Of a DNA stretch of 64,000 nt, positions 1-10,600 are shown piece by piece (the stretch's first letter is position 1; each line of letters starts with the position of its first letter). The DNA lies in assembly GCA_945860295.1 (NCBI GenBank), contig CAMAQH010000021.1, positions 1 through 64,000 on the forward strand, written 5' to 3'. The notes under the pieces are model-generated. The model saw only the letters and a program-made list of their open reading frames with translations, did not search any database and was not told where the DNA came from. The position numbers and the translations under genes are program-made. Source of the DNA: Prosthecobacter debontii. GTDB taxonomy: Bacteria > Verrucomicrobiota > Verrucomicrobiia > Verrucomicrobiales > Verrucomicrobiaceae.

Positions 1-1319
1 GGATCAAAGCGGCCCAACAAAAGATTCACATCGGTGATGCACAGTGGCCCGCCTTTGCCATAGCAGGCAGGCCCAGGATTCGAGCCTGCGCTGTCCGGGC
101 CGACAGACAATCCATGATGCGTCCACTGACAGATCGAGCCACCACCCGCAGCCACGGTTTCGATGGCGATGCAAGGAGCGAGCAGTTTCATGCCGGCCAC
201 GTCCTGGGAGAATCGATAACCCGGCCGAGTGTCGACGCGCGCCACGTCCGTGCTCGTGCCGCCCATGTCGAAGCTGATGATCTTCGTGATGCCCAGCCGC
301 CGTGCTGCATTCGCAGCGCCGATGGCTCCGCCTGCGGGGCCGCTGAGCAGCATGTCCTTGGGGCGAATTTCGTCCGCCGTCTTCAGACCACCAGCACTTG
401 TCATCACACGCATGTCGGGAGACACGATGTGGATGGCTTTGAGAAAGGACTGCACGGGCCCATGCAGATATGCATCTGCCACGGTGCTCTGCGTGCGCGG
501 CAGCAGCTTGGCAAAGGCGGCCGTTTCATGGGAAAGCGTGATGTGCTCAAAACCTGCCGCGCGTAGAATTTCACCGACCCGCTTTTCATGCTGCGGATGC
601 TGATGCGCATGCAGCAGTGACACGGCTGCGGTGCGAATGCCTAACGAAAGACAGCGCTGCGCTTCGGCGATGACGGCAGCTTCATCGAGCGCCTCGATCA
701 CCTCGCCCTGCACACTGAGTCGCTCGGGCACTTCAGAGGTGATTTCATGGAAGACAGTTCGTGGCTCATGCCGAAGTGCAAAGAGATCGCTGCGCCGCTG
801 ATCGCCGATGTGCAGGAAATCACCAAAGCCGCGCGTGATGAAAAGCGCGATGCGGCTGCCTTTGCGCTCCAGCAGCGCATTCGTCGCCCGAGTCGTGGCG
901 ATGCGCAGGCTCAGCGGCGGGAATGCCTGGCCGGGAGGTGTGTTCGTCAGGATGCGCGCGCCGAGCACAGGGGCTTCTTCTCCGGTGCTGAGTTCGAGTA
1001 GCGCGCCGGTTTCCCAGTTAGGTTCTTGGTTGAGTGTGATCTCTGAGGTTTCGCTGTTCCAGCTTGTGATGGTGATAGTATTGTTGTCGCCGACGGCTTG
1101 TACTTTGAAGCCAATGAGGAAGCCTGAGGGAAGAGGTGGCAGGCCGGAGACACGGGCTAGAAAGCCTATGCTACTGACGAAGCTCGCGCGCAGATGGCCG
1201 GTGGACAGTACCTTGCAGCGGCTTTCACGGCCTAGCGGATCGAGAGCATGGCAATCGGTGAATGTGCCGCCGGTGTCGGCAGCGATATGCCACGGAGGAG
1301 CTGGCGGGAGAGAGATCAT
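1..1319 (-). CDS. Hydantoinase A / 5-oxoprolinase family protein (3' part outside window)
   Basis: The first 439 codons are present and run off the left edge of the window. The N-terminus has the ADTGGTFTDC phosphate-binding signature typical of HyuA/oxoprolinase proteins. Further on there is DMGGTSTDV near residue 340, and the end of the visible part reads PGPACYGKGG followed by TDVNLLLGR, both hallmarks of the hydantoinase A domain. These ATP-dependent cytoplasmic enzymes open 5-oxoproline or hydantoin rings. Whether this is a HyuA-only protein of about 700 residues or a fused 5-oxoprolinase of about 1300 cannot be told here. The ATG at 1319 is chosen because the family motif begins only 13 residues later. 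It lies 30 bp downstream of the pseudouridine synthase gene on the same strand and could be co-transcribed with it. Confidence 0.9.
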   Translation of the reverse strand, partial: MISLPPAPPWHIAADTGGTFTDCHALDPLGRESRCKVLSTGHLRASFVSSIGFLARVSGLPPLPSGFLIGFKVQAVGDNNTITITSWNSETSEITLNQEPNWETGALLELSTGEEAPVLGARILTNTPPGQAFPPLSLRIATTRATNALLERKGSRIALFITRGFGDFLHIGDQRRSDLFALRHEPRTVFHEITSEVPERLSVQGEVIEALDEAAVIAEAQRCLSLGIRTAAVSLLHAHQHPQHEKRVGEILRAAGFEHITLSHETAAFAKLLPRTQSTVADAYLHGPVQSFLKAIHIVSPDMRVMTSAGGLKTADEIRPKDMLLSGPAGGAIGAANAARRLGITKIISFDMGGTSTDVARVDTRPGYRFSQDVAGMKLLAPCIAIETVAAGGGSICQWTHHGLSVGPDSAGSNPGPACYGKGGPLCITDVNLLLGRFD

Positions 1320-1349
1320 ACAGCGGTGAGATACGATGAGTGATCCTGA

Positions 1350-2036
1350 TCAGGATGTCTGAGGCAGCAGTCGCCATTGGCTTTCTTTAAGTCCGTCCAG
1401 CGTGTGACCCGCGAAGCTAGAACGGTGCAGTGCGGTGACTTGCCAGCCAAGACTTGCGAACATGCGGCGCACTTGATGATAGCGACCTTCGGTGATTGTG
1501 AGGGAAGCGGTTAGTAAGCTGGTGATCTCCAGCTTGGCCGGCAGGCAGGGCTTCACTTCATTGCGCAGCAGGATCTGGCCACTGGCAAAGGTGGCGACAA
1601 GGGCTGGATCGAGATCGTGATCGACCGTCACCTCGTAGGTCTTTTCTACCTCAGCACGCGGAGAGGTGAAACGCTGCACGAGCGGACCGATATCGGTGAT
1701 GAGGATGAGGCCGCTAGTCTCCTTATCGAGGCGACCGATACTGGTGACGGCGGGATTTCGTGAAAGCCATCGAGATGGCAGCAGTTCATAGATCGTCGGG
1801 CCTTCGCCATCGGCGTGGGTGCAGACATAACCATTAGGTTTGTGCAGCATGGCGAGCAGACCGTCGGGCGCTTCGAGGGGTTTGTCATCAAGCGTGACCT
1901 GATGCGGATCGACGCGCTGATCCGAGCGTGTGGCCACGACACCCTCGACAGAAACTCGACCGTCTTTGACGACACCCTGCGCCTCTCGGCGTGAGCAGTA
2001 GCCGAGAGACGAAAGGAGTTGATCGAGACGACGCAT
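1350..2036 (-). CDS. rsuA: 16S rRNA pseudouridine synthase, RsuA family
   Basis: This 228-residue protein has an N-terminal S4 RNA-binding domain (RRLDQLLSSLGYCSRREA) followed by a pseudouridine synthase domain. The catalytic motif GRLDKETSGL near residue 100 carries the essential Asp, and the EGRYHQVRRMF motif characteristic of the RsuA/RluB/RluE group is present near residue 190. The protein would isomerise a uridine in rRNA in the cytoplasm; RsuA itself modifies U516 of 16S rRNA. A TTG lies directly before the ATG at 2036, and the ATG is preferred. It sits between the exported isomerase-like gene (28 bp upstream) and the hydantoinase gene in a leftward run. The exact target uridine is inferred from similarity only. 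Confidence 0.9.
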   Translation of the reverse strand: MRRLDQLLSSLGYCSRREAQGVVKDGRVSVEGVVATRSDQRVDPHQVTLDDKPLEAPDGLLAMLHKPNGYVCTHADGEGPTIYELLPSRWLSRNPAVTSIGRLDKETSGLILITDIGPLVQRFTSPRAEVEKTYEVTVDHDLDPALVATFASGQILLRNEVKPCLPAKLEITSLLTASLTITEGRYHQVRRMFASLGWQVTALHRSSFAGHTLDGLKESQWRLLPQTS

Positions 2037-2064
2037 CAAGTTCTACACAGGTGCTCTGAGCGGA

Positions 2065-3033
2065 TTATCCAACCATTGCTTTCAATTCATCCAGTGCCTG
2101 TTTGGTGCGGGCGATTCCTTCCATCTCGGTGTGCTTGTCGCCTTCGTATTCGATGCCGATGTAGCCGTTGTAACCAGCCTTCACGACGATATCGATGAGA
2201 CGCTGAAAATCGAGTGTGATCTCGCGGCCTTCGCGTCGGTCTTCAGTGTAGAATTTGCCTGCGCCGGTGTCCCAGTCATAGGCCTTGGCGCTCATGCCCT
2301 TCTTCACCCATGGCATGAACTCACGCAGACCTTTGTAGGGGTTGTAGAGCTCACCCTTGATGCGGTCGGTGTAGAAGTTTCCGAAGTCGGGCAGGATGCC
2401 GACGCGCTTGTGATCTGCAGCCTTCATCACGCCTGTGAGCCAGAGTCCATTGCTGGAAAGTCCGCCGTGGTTTTCCACCACGACAAAGAGACCGCGCTTG
2501 TCGCCTTCGACACAAAGGCGATGCAGGCCATCGGCGGCGAGTTTCATCTGCTCTTCATCGCTAAGTTTTGGATCGCTGGCCGCATTCACACGGATGCTGT
2601 GACAGCCGAGCGTCGCGCCGGCATCGAGCCACTTGAGATGGTTCTCGATAGTCTTGGCGCGCTTGGCTTCATCGGGATCACCCAGATTACCCTCGCGGTC
2701 ACACATGATGAGCAGGCCCTTCACGCCTTCGCCTTCCTGGCGTTTCTTCATCTCGCCGATGTAGGCCGCGTCCGTTGCTTTATCGAAGAACATCTGATTC
2801 ACATATTCGACGCCTTCGATACCCAGGCTGCGCGCGGTCTTGGCAAAGTCGAGATGATCGAGCGGCTCAGCGCCGGGCTTCTTAAAGAGGCGCTTATTCA
2901 GCGACCACTCAGCGAGAGATATTTGGAAGGGTTCTTTCTTGTCTGCGGCACGGGCGACTCCTGTGAAGGAGGCGGCGAGCGCGGTGGAAGCGAGCTGGAG
3001 AAAATGACGGCGAGTGGGTGAGGGTGTGGTCAT
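2065..3033 (-). CDS. Exported sugar phosphate isomerase/epimerase-like TIM-barrel protein
   Basis: The 322-residue product begins with a Tat-type signal (TRRHFLQLASTALAASF, cleavage likely after ARA near residue 29), so it is probably exported folded. The mature part is an AP endonuclease 2 / xylose isomerase-like TIM barrel. Visible family features are the VVENHGG strand, GILPDFGNF and the terminal GYIGIEYEGD, which supply acidic and His metal ligands. Members of this broad family in Verrucomicrobia and Planctomycetes act on sugars or inositol-type substrates, but the substrate here is unknown. The gene lies between pdxH upstream and rsuA downstream on the same strand, with short gaps. Confidence 0.85.
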   Translation of the reverse strand: MTTPSPTRRHFLQLASTALAASFTGVARAADKKEPFQISLAEWSLNKRLFKKPGAEPLDHLDFAKTARSLGIEGVEYVNQMFFDKATDAAYIGEMKKRQEGEGVKGLLIMCDREGNLGDPDEAKRAKTIENHLKWLDAGATLGCHSIRVNAASDPKLSDEEQMKLAADGLHRLCVEGDKRGLFVVVENHGGLSSNGLWLTGVMKAADHKRVGILPDFGNFYTDRIKGELYNPYKGLREFMPWVKKGMSAKAYDWDTGAGKFYTEDRREGREITLDFQRLIDIVVKAGYNGYIGIEYEGDKHTEMEGIARTKQALDELKAMVG

Positions 3034-3105
3034 GGGTGCGTGGGTTACTTTGTCACGGTCTGCTGTGCAAACGCAAGCGCGCGGGCACTTTTAAAATCGA
3101 GCAGA

Positions 3106-3759
3106 TCACGGGCTGAGTCGCTCGAGCTTCCAGCCAGCGCCGTCGCGTGTGTAGCGTAGGCGATCATGCAGACGGCTAACTCTTCCCTGCCAGAATTCGA
3201 TCTCATTTGGCAGGAGCGCGTAGCCGCCCCAGTGCGGTGGACAAGGGATGTCGATGCCGGCAAAGCGCGCCTCCATTTCGGCCTGCCGCTGCTCCAGCCA
3301 TTCGCGGCCAGAGATGACCTGACTTTGCTCAGATACCCATGCGCCGATTTGATGACCGCGCGGGCGGCTGGCGAAGTAGCTTTCGGCCTCAGCTGGTGGG
3401 AGTTTGCTGATCGTGCCGCGAATGCTTACTTGATGATGTCTTTGGGTCCAAAGGAAGACGGCGGAGGCACGCGGATCGGCGGCGATCTCGTGGCCTTTGC
3501 GGCTCTCGTAGTTGGTGTAAAAGTGGAAGCCCAGCGCATCAAGCCCCTTCAGTAAAACGGTGCGCGTGGTGGGTGCGCCATCGAGTCCGAGTGTAGCCAG
3601 GGTCATGGCGTTTGGCTCGGGTAGCTGATGCGTGAGCGCATCGTGAAGCCATGCCTGGAAGAGTTCGCAGGGATCAGCCGGGGCGGTTTCCTCGACGAGA
3701 CTGTCGAGATCGTAGCTCACGCGCAGGTCGCGGAGAGTGGTGGGAGGGAAATCCATCAT
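3106..3759 (-). CDS. pdxH: Pyridoxamine 5'-phosphate oxidase
   Basis: The 217-residue length is normal for PdxH. The enzyme is an FMN-dependent cytoplasmic oxidase that converts pyridoxamine or pyridoxine 5'-phosphate to pyridoxal 5'-phosphate, the last step of vitamin B6 synthesis and salvage. The sequence shows the FMN-binding core ([27 protein letters not shown]), the [11 protein letters not shown] segment and the C-terminal [13 protein letters not shown] substrate-binding signature. Two adjacent ATGs (3759 and 3756) are possible starts. It is divergent from hpt, with a 71-bp shared upstream region in which no clear promoter was recognised. Confidence 0.96.
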   Translation of the reverse strand: MMDFPPTTLRDLRVSYDLDSLVEETAPADPCELFQAWLHDALTHQLPEPNAMTLATLGLDGAPTTRTVLLKGLDALGFHFYTNYESRKGHEIAADPRASAVFLWTQRHHQVSIRGTISKLPPAEAESYFASRPRGHQIGAWVSEQSQVISGREWLEQRQAEMEARFAGIDIPCPPHWGGYALLPNEIEFWQGRVSRLHDRLRYTRDGAGWKLERLSP

Positions 3760-3830
3760 GGTAGAAGAAGAAACGCGCGTCAGGGCATTGCGGCAATCGC
3801 GGGTTTGCGCCTTGATGCGTTCACATTGTC

Positions 3831-4373
3831 ATGGCCCCACTGACCGGAATTTTGAGCGACCTCGACCGCGTGCTGCTCAGCGCGGAGGAAATCCATGCGC
3901 GAGTCGCGGAGATGGCGGCGCAGATCGAATCGGACTACGCCGGTAAAGTCATCACCGTGGTGGTGCTCATGGACGGCGCGCTTTTTTTTGTCTCGGACCT
4001 GCTGCGCCAGATCGATCTGCCGATCCGACTCGTGACGCTCGGTGCCAGTAGCTACCAGGGCGGCACGGAGTCCAGCGGTCAGGTGAAGATTCAATGGCCC
4101 ACAGGTGCATGCTTTGCCGATGAGAACGTGCTGCTGCTCGATGACATCCTCGATACTGGCCTCACGCTCTCTGTTTTGCGAGAGAGGCTGCTAATCAAGA
4201 AACCTGCCTCACTGCGCACGGCGGTGCTGCTCGATAAAAAACGCCCGCGTAGTCACGATTACCCGCTGGACTACTGCGGCTTTGAAATCGCTGATGAGTT
4301 TGTGGTCGGCTACGGCATGGACTATCAGGGGCGTTTTCGAAACCTGCCATGCATTGGGATTTTAAAGCCATGA
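3831..4373 (+). CDS. hpt: Hypoxanthine phosphoribosyltransferase
   Basis: The 180-residue protein has the type I phosphoribosyltransferase PRPP-binding loop LLLDDILDTGLTL near residue 103 and the purine-recognition end EFVVGYGMDYQGRFRNLP, both typical of Hpt. It salvages hypoxanthine and guanine to IMP and GMP in the cytoplasm. The flexible-loop region (TLGASSYQGGTES) is also in place. Its TGA stop overlaps the ATG of the MoaD-like gene by four bases (ATGA), which indicates translational coupling of two functionally unrelated genes. Confidence 0.95.
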   Translation: MAPLTGILSDLDRVLLSAEEIHARVAEMAAQIESDYAGKVITVVVLMDGALFFVSDLLRQIDLPIRLVTLGASSYQGGTESSGQVKIQWPTGACFADENVLLLDDILDTGLTLSVLRERLLIKKPASLRTAVLLDKKRPRSHDYPLDYCGFEIADEFVVGYGMDYQGRFRNLPCIGILKP

Positions 4374-4615
4374 ACGTGCGCCTGCTTTTCTTTTCAGTCC
4401 TGCGGGACATCACAGGTTCTGAGGAGATGACTTGGACCTGCGCTGCGAATTCAAACGTGAGCCAGTTGTTGGAGCAAATCTATCAGCGCTGGCCACGCCT
4501 GAGCGAGTGGGATGGCAGTCTGTTGATTGCCGTGGATCAAATCTACGTGAAGCGTGACGCGCCACTGCATGAAGAATGTGAAGTCGCCATCATGCCTCCC
4601 GTGCAGGGCGGTTAA
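4370..4615 (+). CDS. moaD: MoaD/ThiS-family sulfur carrier (molybdopterin synthase small subunit)
   Basis: This is an 81-residue ubiquitin-fold protein that begins MNVRLLFFSVLRDITG and ends in the required double glycine (MPPVQGG). The C-terminal glycine of MoaD is adenylated and then thiocarboxylated to donate sulfur to precursor Z in molybdenum cofactor synthesis. The length and the LRDITG start match MoaD better than ThiS, but no other moa gene is visible. The ATG at 4370 overlaps the hpt stop codon; an in-frame ATG at 4349 would lie inside hpt and is not preferred. The stop codon overlaps the stop of the convergent giant protease gene by three bases. Confidence 0.85.
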   Translation: MNVRLLFFSVLRDITGSEEMTWTCAANSNVSQLLEQIYQRWPRLSEWDGSLLIAVDQIYVKRDAPLHEECEVAIMPPVQGG

Positions 4616-7600
4616 GGCGCGCTAAGCAGCCTGAACTGCCAGGGGGTGGCGGAGTCGGTCGGTATGTTGAGGCGTAGTGTCTCGCGGCCACGCTCTGCAT
4701 CGGTCGCTCTGCTTTCCACGGTATAATCCAGTCCTGCGGTGAGTCCGCTCCAGGTTGTGCCATCTCGGCTACTTTGCAGAATCACAGCGCTGTCAGACAA
4801 TCCGGTGCGGCGCGTGTAGGTGAAGTGATGGGTGGTGAGTGTGCCATCCTTGTTACTAGCACCGCTGCCAGCGATCCAGACATCTGGCGTGCCATCTGCA
4901 TCGAGATCGAGTGTGGCATCAGTTGAGGCGATGCTATTTGCGCTGATAGACGTCGAACCAACGGGCACATTTTCAAACACCAGGTTGTCCATGGCATAGG
5001 CATCGATGGTGATTTGAGCCGACACGAGGTTTTGGAAAGTGGGCGGGAAGGTAAAGGTCTGGAAGGCGCCGAGTAAGAGAGCGCCACCAAAGAGTCCATC
5101 AATCGTGAAACTAGTGCTGACGGTGGAGTTGTTATGCGTCACGCCAGTGAAAGTGATGGTTCGAGGCTGTGCAAAGGCGAAGCTGTATTCACCGAGATCA
5201 ACACTATGAAGATGGAAGACGCCCGCATCTGCGCGGCGAATACTCAACGGCGTTTGTTGGCCAAGTAGTGCGATATGAGGCGTGCCGTTATTGGGGCGGT
5301 TACCCGTATTGGCTCCGACGTGAAGGATCGAACTCGGCGTGCTGAAGAGCATTCCATCCTCCTGATAGCTGGCGATTCCACCTGTCGCGCCATCTGCTGG
5401 CGCAACAACACTGAAATCCGCGTTGAACTTGGTGAGCAGCGAAACGGCCTGGAATGTGATTTGCATCACGCGGCTAAGCTGTGGTTGGCCAGACGCATTA
5501 AAGGTAAGCGTACCTGCGATATATCCACCCACAGTAGGCGCACAGGTGACGGCAATTTGTGCGGACTGGCCAGCGTTGATGCTCACCGACGAGGCCGGAC
5601 CACTTAGTGCTGGCCGCGTAGAGTTGACGGTGACATTCACATCCTGAGTGGAATAGTTGGTCACATTGAAGCTCGTAATGGCGTTGCCATTGATCAGCAC
5701 CTGACCAAAATCAAATGTGCTGGGTGATACCGCGAGAGTCCCTGGTTCGACTGTGCTGAGTGCGCGGTTCACGGCGTCATAAAGCACGAGGCGGGAGTTG
5801 CTGGCGGTAGCGGCCATGAAGCTGGTGGTGACTGGTAAGGTCGAGAGTTCCAGTGGGGTGAAAGCGATGGCATAGATCTTGGAATTGGAGAAGGCCATTT
5901 GCCCATTCCAAGATGAGGCGACGATGCTTGCATTAAGATTCGTTAGCTGGATCAAGGATGTCGTTAAGTAGGCTTTCTGATTGTAAAAGGCACGATTGCC
6001 ATCGCCAGAAATGACGAAACTGCTGCCGAGTAATCCATTCCAATACGATGCCGTGCTGTAAGTGATGCCACCAGAATCGAGTGCGTATTTGGCGATGCCT
6101 GTGACACTGGAACTCTGCTGCACAGCGGCATAGAGGAAGGTGCCGCTGCTCGGCGTGCGGGTGATGCAGCTCGGCAGAGTGATAGTCGTGCCGACGGCGC
6201 CACCCGTTACAGAATTAATCATCTGTAAAACATTCGCCGCACTCCGCGAGACGAGCCGCCCGACGGGTCCATTGTGGATGGCTACGGCCGGCGTGCTGAG
6301 ACTCCAGTTGCCGATGATCTGTCGTGACTGCTGGCGCTGCACTGCGACGACTCGTGTGCCGCCATTGGTCAGGGTGTAAATCCGGTCATCTGCGGCATGA
6401 ACGACAAAGTCGGTGGCATCCGTCGCGGTCAGCACGGCTTGTTCGACACGAGCCGTGAGGGGATCAATCCAGAGTAGCCAGCCTTCATACGGGCTAGCGA
6501 GATCACGATGCAGGGCATAGATGAATGGCAGCGTGGGATCTGCCTCAAGCTTGATGATGTTGAGAGTGCTGAGCAGACGAAAGGTGACTGGAACGGTGAC
6601 GATGTCCGCACCTGAGGTAAGGGTGATCTGCGCCAGTTGATTGCCTGCCGTGAGGCCTGTGGGATTGAAGGACACGACGACGGTGGCGGGACCAGTGCCT
6701 GCAGCCGTGTCCACGCTGAGCCATGAGGCATTGTCAGAGAGCGTCCATGGCGTAGCGCCAGCAGTAGTCGTGATATTTAACGTCGTGGTCAGTGAAGCGG
6801 TGCTACCGAGTAGCGTGGCCATCGTCAGACTAGTCGGCGTCACGGCCACAGGTGGGATGCGGAAACTCCATGCGGAGCCTTTCACCGTACTGCCATCGAG
6901 GTTGCGTGTGTCGATGCGCCAATAATACGTCTGGCCTAACTGGAAGTTGGAGCCATTGAAGGCAAAGCTGACGCCGGGGGTGTTGCCACGATAGATACCG
7001 CCAGTGCTATTCGTGGCAGTATTCAGAGCGGTGGCATCGGTGCTCAGGAAGACATCGTAGCTGGCGGATGTCGGGATACCGGTCCAGCTAAGCGCAGTGG
7101 GCGCGGCGGCTAAGCTGCTGCCATCAGCGATCAGCGGATTGATCGTGGCGGCTGGCAAATTGGGAACGGTGAGTCGGGCAAGCCGAAGCGTGCTGTTGTT
7201 CAGATAGACGAGCGCCGTTTGATCAGCGGTAAAGGCGGCTACCGTCACAGAGACGGGCAGTGTTTGTAGCGCGGTGCCATTGGCACCATCCAGTACATTA
7301 ATGCCGCTGATGAGGCTGTGACCATAGGCTGAAGCCGCCAGTATTGTTTGCCCTGTGTAGGACTGCCGTGCGGTGAGCGTGGGGTTGAAGCGTGAGCCTT
7401 TGGTGATCACGGCATCACGATTGGCACTGTAAAACACAGGAGCCTCCAGAGGATTTTGTGAGACAGCGTCGGTGCTGAGACTGGTCTGGCTCAGCGTGTC
7501 TGAGGCGCTGCTGATACGCGCTAGCACTGAGGTGTTGCTGGTTCCCCAGCCACTCTGTGCCCATGCATAGATCGTGCTGCCATCCGGAGTGACGACGAAG

Positions 7601-10600
7601 TCACCGATGCCAGCACCGGAATTCAGAACGAAACTTTGCAGCTCGAATCCGGCGTCATATTTGAAGACATGCAGCGCGGGGCTCGTCGCAGCATCGGTGT
7701 AATAGACGAGGTCTTGCCGACCTGTTTCGATGTGGTAATGATAAGGGCTTCCAGTGCCAGCATCGAGAGCGATGGGAATGCTCTTGGTGCTGACAAGCGT
7801 GAAGGTTTCGAGATCCACCTGGGTGATGGTTTTGCCTGCAAAGCTGATGGCATACAAAAGGCGACCGTCGGTGGTGAGATCGGCATCCGTGATGTCGGTG
7901 GGTAGGAGAAGAATGTTTTCAGCCAGCAGGGTCGTGGCATTGACTGCTGCGAGCACGGACGGCTCTCCACTCAGGCCTCGAATGAGGCCCAGCATACGCG
8001 ATTGGCGATAGTCGGTGAGGAGCTGGCTGAAGTTTGCTGTGCGAACGGTGAGACTCACTGGCACGGGTAGAGTGATGCCGTTGTAGTTGATGTTCACCAC
8101 TCCCTGATAAGAGCCTGCGGCAAGCTTGCTGCTGTAGGTTAGGGTAAGTGAGTCGTCACCCGCACCACTGGATTTTGAAAGCGTGATCCAGGGAACCGTC
8201 GGGCTTGCCGTCCATGCTGGGTTTGATCCTGCGCGTGTGGTGATGGTGAGCGCGCTTTGGGCGGAGCCCGAATCGGTGAGTTGTAATGCGGTGATGGCGG
8301 TGGGTGCCACATCGAGTTCTGCGGGCGTCACGTTTAGGGTGAGTGGGATGTCGGCGGTGCCAGAGACTGGCGCATTGCTGGTCACGCGAATCGTCGCGGT
8401 ATGGGTGCCGATCTGTAGCTTGCGGGAGGCGATCTGCAAATTGGGAGTGGAGTTGCCACCTGCTGCGCTACTGCCAGAAGCAGGGCTGACGCTGACTGAT
8501 GAGGCGTCAGCAGGTAGCGCCATGTTTTGCAGGAACGAGTCCATGAGACTACCCGCGAGTGTTTCAGAAACCGGCGCGCCACTTTGTCTGGCGAACAAAA
8601 GATAATACAAGCGCACGATGCCTGAGAGGCCACTGACGCTGTGGGCATCGCTGTTCGTGCTAGAGCTATAAGTGTGGGAGACGCCGGGCTTGTCCTCGAC
8701 AATGATGAGATGGTTCACCGAGGGATCAAAAGCTCCCGACACACCTTTGAAGAAGCCCTTGTAGGTGATGCCACCCACCGTTCGGGTTAGCACAGCCCCA
8801 TTGGTGATGCCATCGCCGTCTGCGCCGAGATTGCCTCGGAGGGCGAAGCTGCTGACGCCATTCATGTCTGCTACAAAAACAAAGAGACCGTTTTGCTTGC
8901 GGGTAAAATAGCTACCGCCTGTCCCCATTATAGCGCTAGTGACTATGGCGTTGTTTGAGTAGGCCAATTCGCTGCCCGAACTTATGTCTATGATGTTGCC
9001 AGTGTCATACATGTCAAAGCCACCTTCAGTGATGGAGTTACCGGTCTCACCCTCGGTGAAGGAATAGAGATTTGGAATCAGCGCGGTGAGGGTGGCATGG
9101 TGCGTATTCACGCGCTGCAACACTTCCTGGAGTGTGCCAGCGCCGGTGCTTGTATTCGTGATGGTCGCCTGCCAATTCAGAGCTGATCCGCCATCATTAC
9201 TGATCGTTAGTGGTTGAGTGCTGGTGCGGCCTTTTTCTAAACTCAAAGTGAGCGTGCTGGGCTCGACACGTAGAGTCGGCGGAGTGATACCACGTCCTGA
9301 GACAGGCAGCACAACAGGGGAAGGCAAAGCGGGGTTTGTGCTAAAGCTTAATTTGCCCGTGAAGGAGGCTGCGGAATTGGGTGAGAAACGCACCGTCACG
9401 GTCCTTGAAGCACCAGCGGCGATCGTCGTTGGCAGTGTGATGGGCACTGTATCAAATCGGCCACTATCACTCGTTATGCCGGTGAGATTCAGCGTTGCAT
9501 TACCGTCATTGCGCAGCGAGATCGACAGCGGTGACGTGCTGCCATTGAAGGTGTCTGCGAAGCTCAGCACTGCGGGTGTGATGGCGAGCCGTGGGCGCGG
9601 CACGACGGTGATCGTCACGGGCACCACGAGACTTGGGCGCGAGGGATCATTGCTGGTGAAAATGATCTGGCCTGTGGAGGTGGCCGCTGCTGTGGAGAAA
9701 GTGCTGCTGACGGTCAGTGTTAGGGCACTGCTGCCTGCCGCTGCGGTGGTGCCCGAACTGCTACTGAGGCTGGTCATGCTGGCGATGGCTCCCGTGCGGG
9801 CCGCCGTCCATTGCAGGGGTAGGCCGCCTATGTTGGAGAGCGTCAGCGTGCTGGTCAGCGGCACGCCTGGCTCCACGCTCAGCGCGAGAGCTGTCGGCAC
9901 CACCTCGATATGTGGAGCGATGGCTCCGCGCCCGCTCAGTTGTATGACTCGATCCGGCGTGCTGCGCGCGTTGCTTTTCAGAGTGAGGCTCGCATTGTGA
10001 TCACGCGCTTCAGTTGGTGAAAAGCGCACGGTTATCGGCATGTTCGCTCTAGGGTTGAGCGTAAGCGGTAGAGTGACGCCCGTCGTCGTAAAGGCAGCTT
10101 CACTGCTGATGATTTCAGTGATGATCAGCGGCAGATTGCCTGGATTGGTGATTGTGCCAGTCAGCGTGCTAGTGGCCTGTGTGTAGGTCACTGGGAAAGC
10201 ATACACGGCAGGCCAATGCCGCAACACGGCAGCCGAAGCCACGCGGAATGTGACGGGCACATCCACCTGACTGAGGCTGAGTGCATTGCTATTGAAGCGT
10301 ACCTTTGCTGTCTGCGGGCCAGCAGGAAGACCGGCCGTATCAAGCGTGGTGGTGACGACTGAGTTGCCACCCGCTGGGGTGGTGCCAGCGGCGGCGGACA
10401 GCGTGATCCAGGATGTCGGCGTGCCTGTGACATCGAGCAAAAGATTCGTCCAGGTCAGCGCTACTTGCCCGCTGTTGGTGACGGTGAGATCGCGTGTCAC
10501 ACTTTCCCCAGGCTCTAGCTCTTCATCTAAGAGGCTTGGCGTGATCGCCAACGCTGGTGGTCGCACGACCTTTGCGATCACAGGCAAGAGGACATCTGTT

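Noticed and set aside
2131-3021. 296-codon rightward frame opposite the isomerase-like gene
   Set aside because: The real gene on the other strand has a Tat signal and TIM-barrel motifs.
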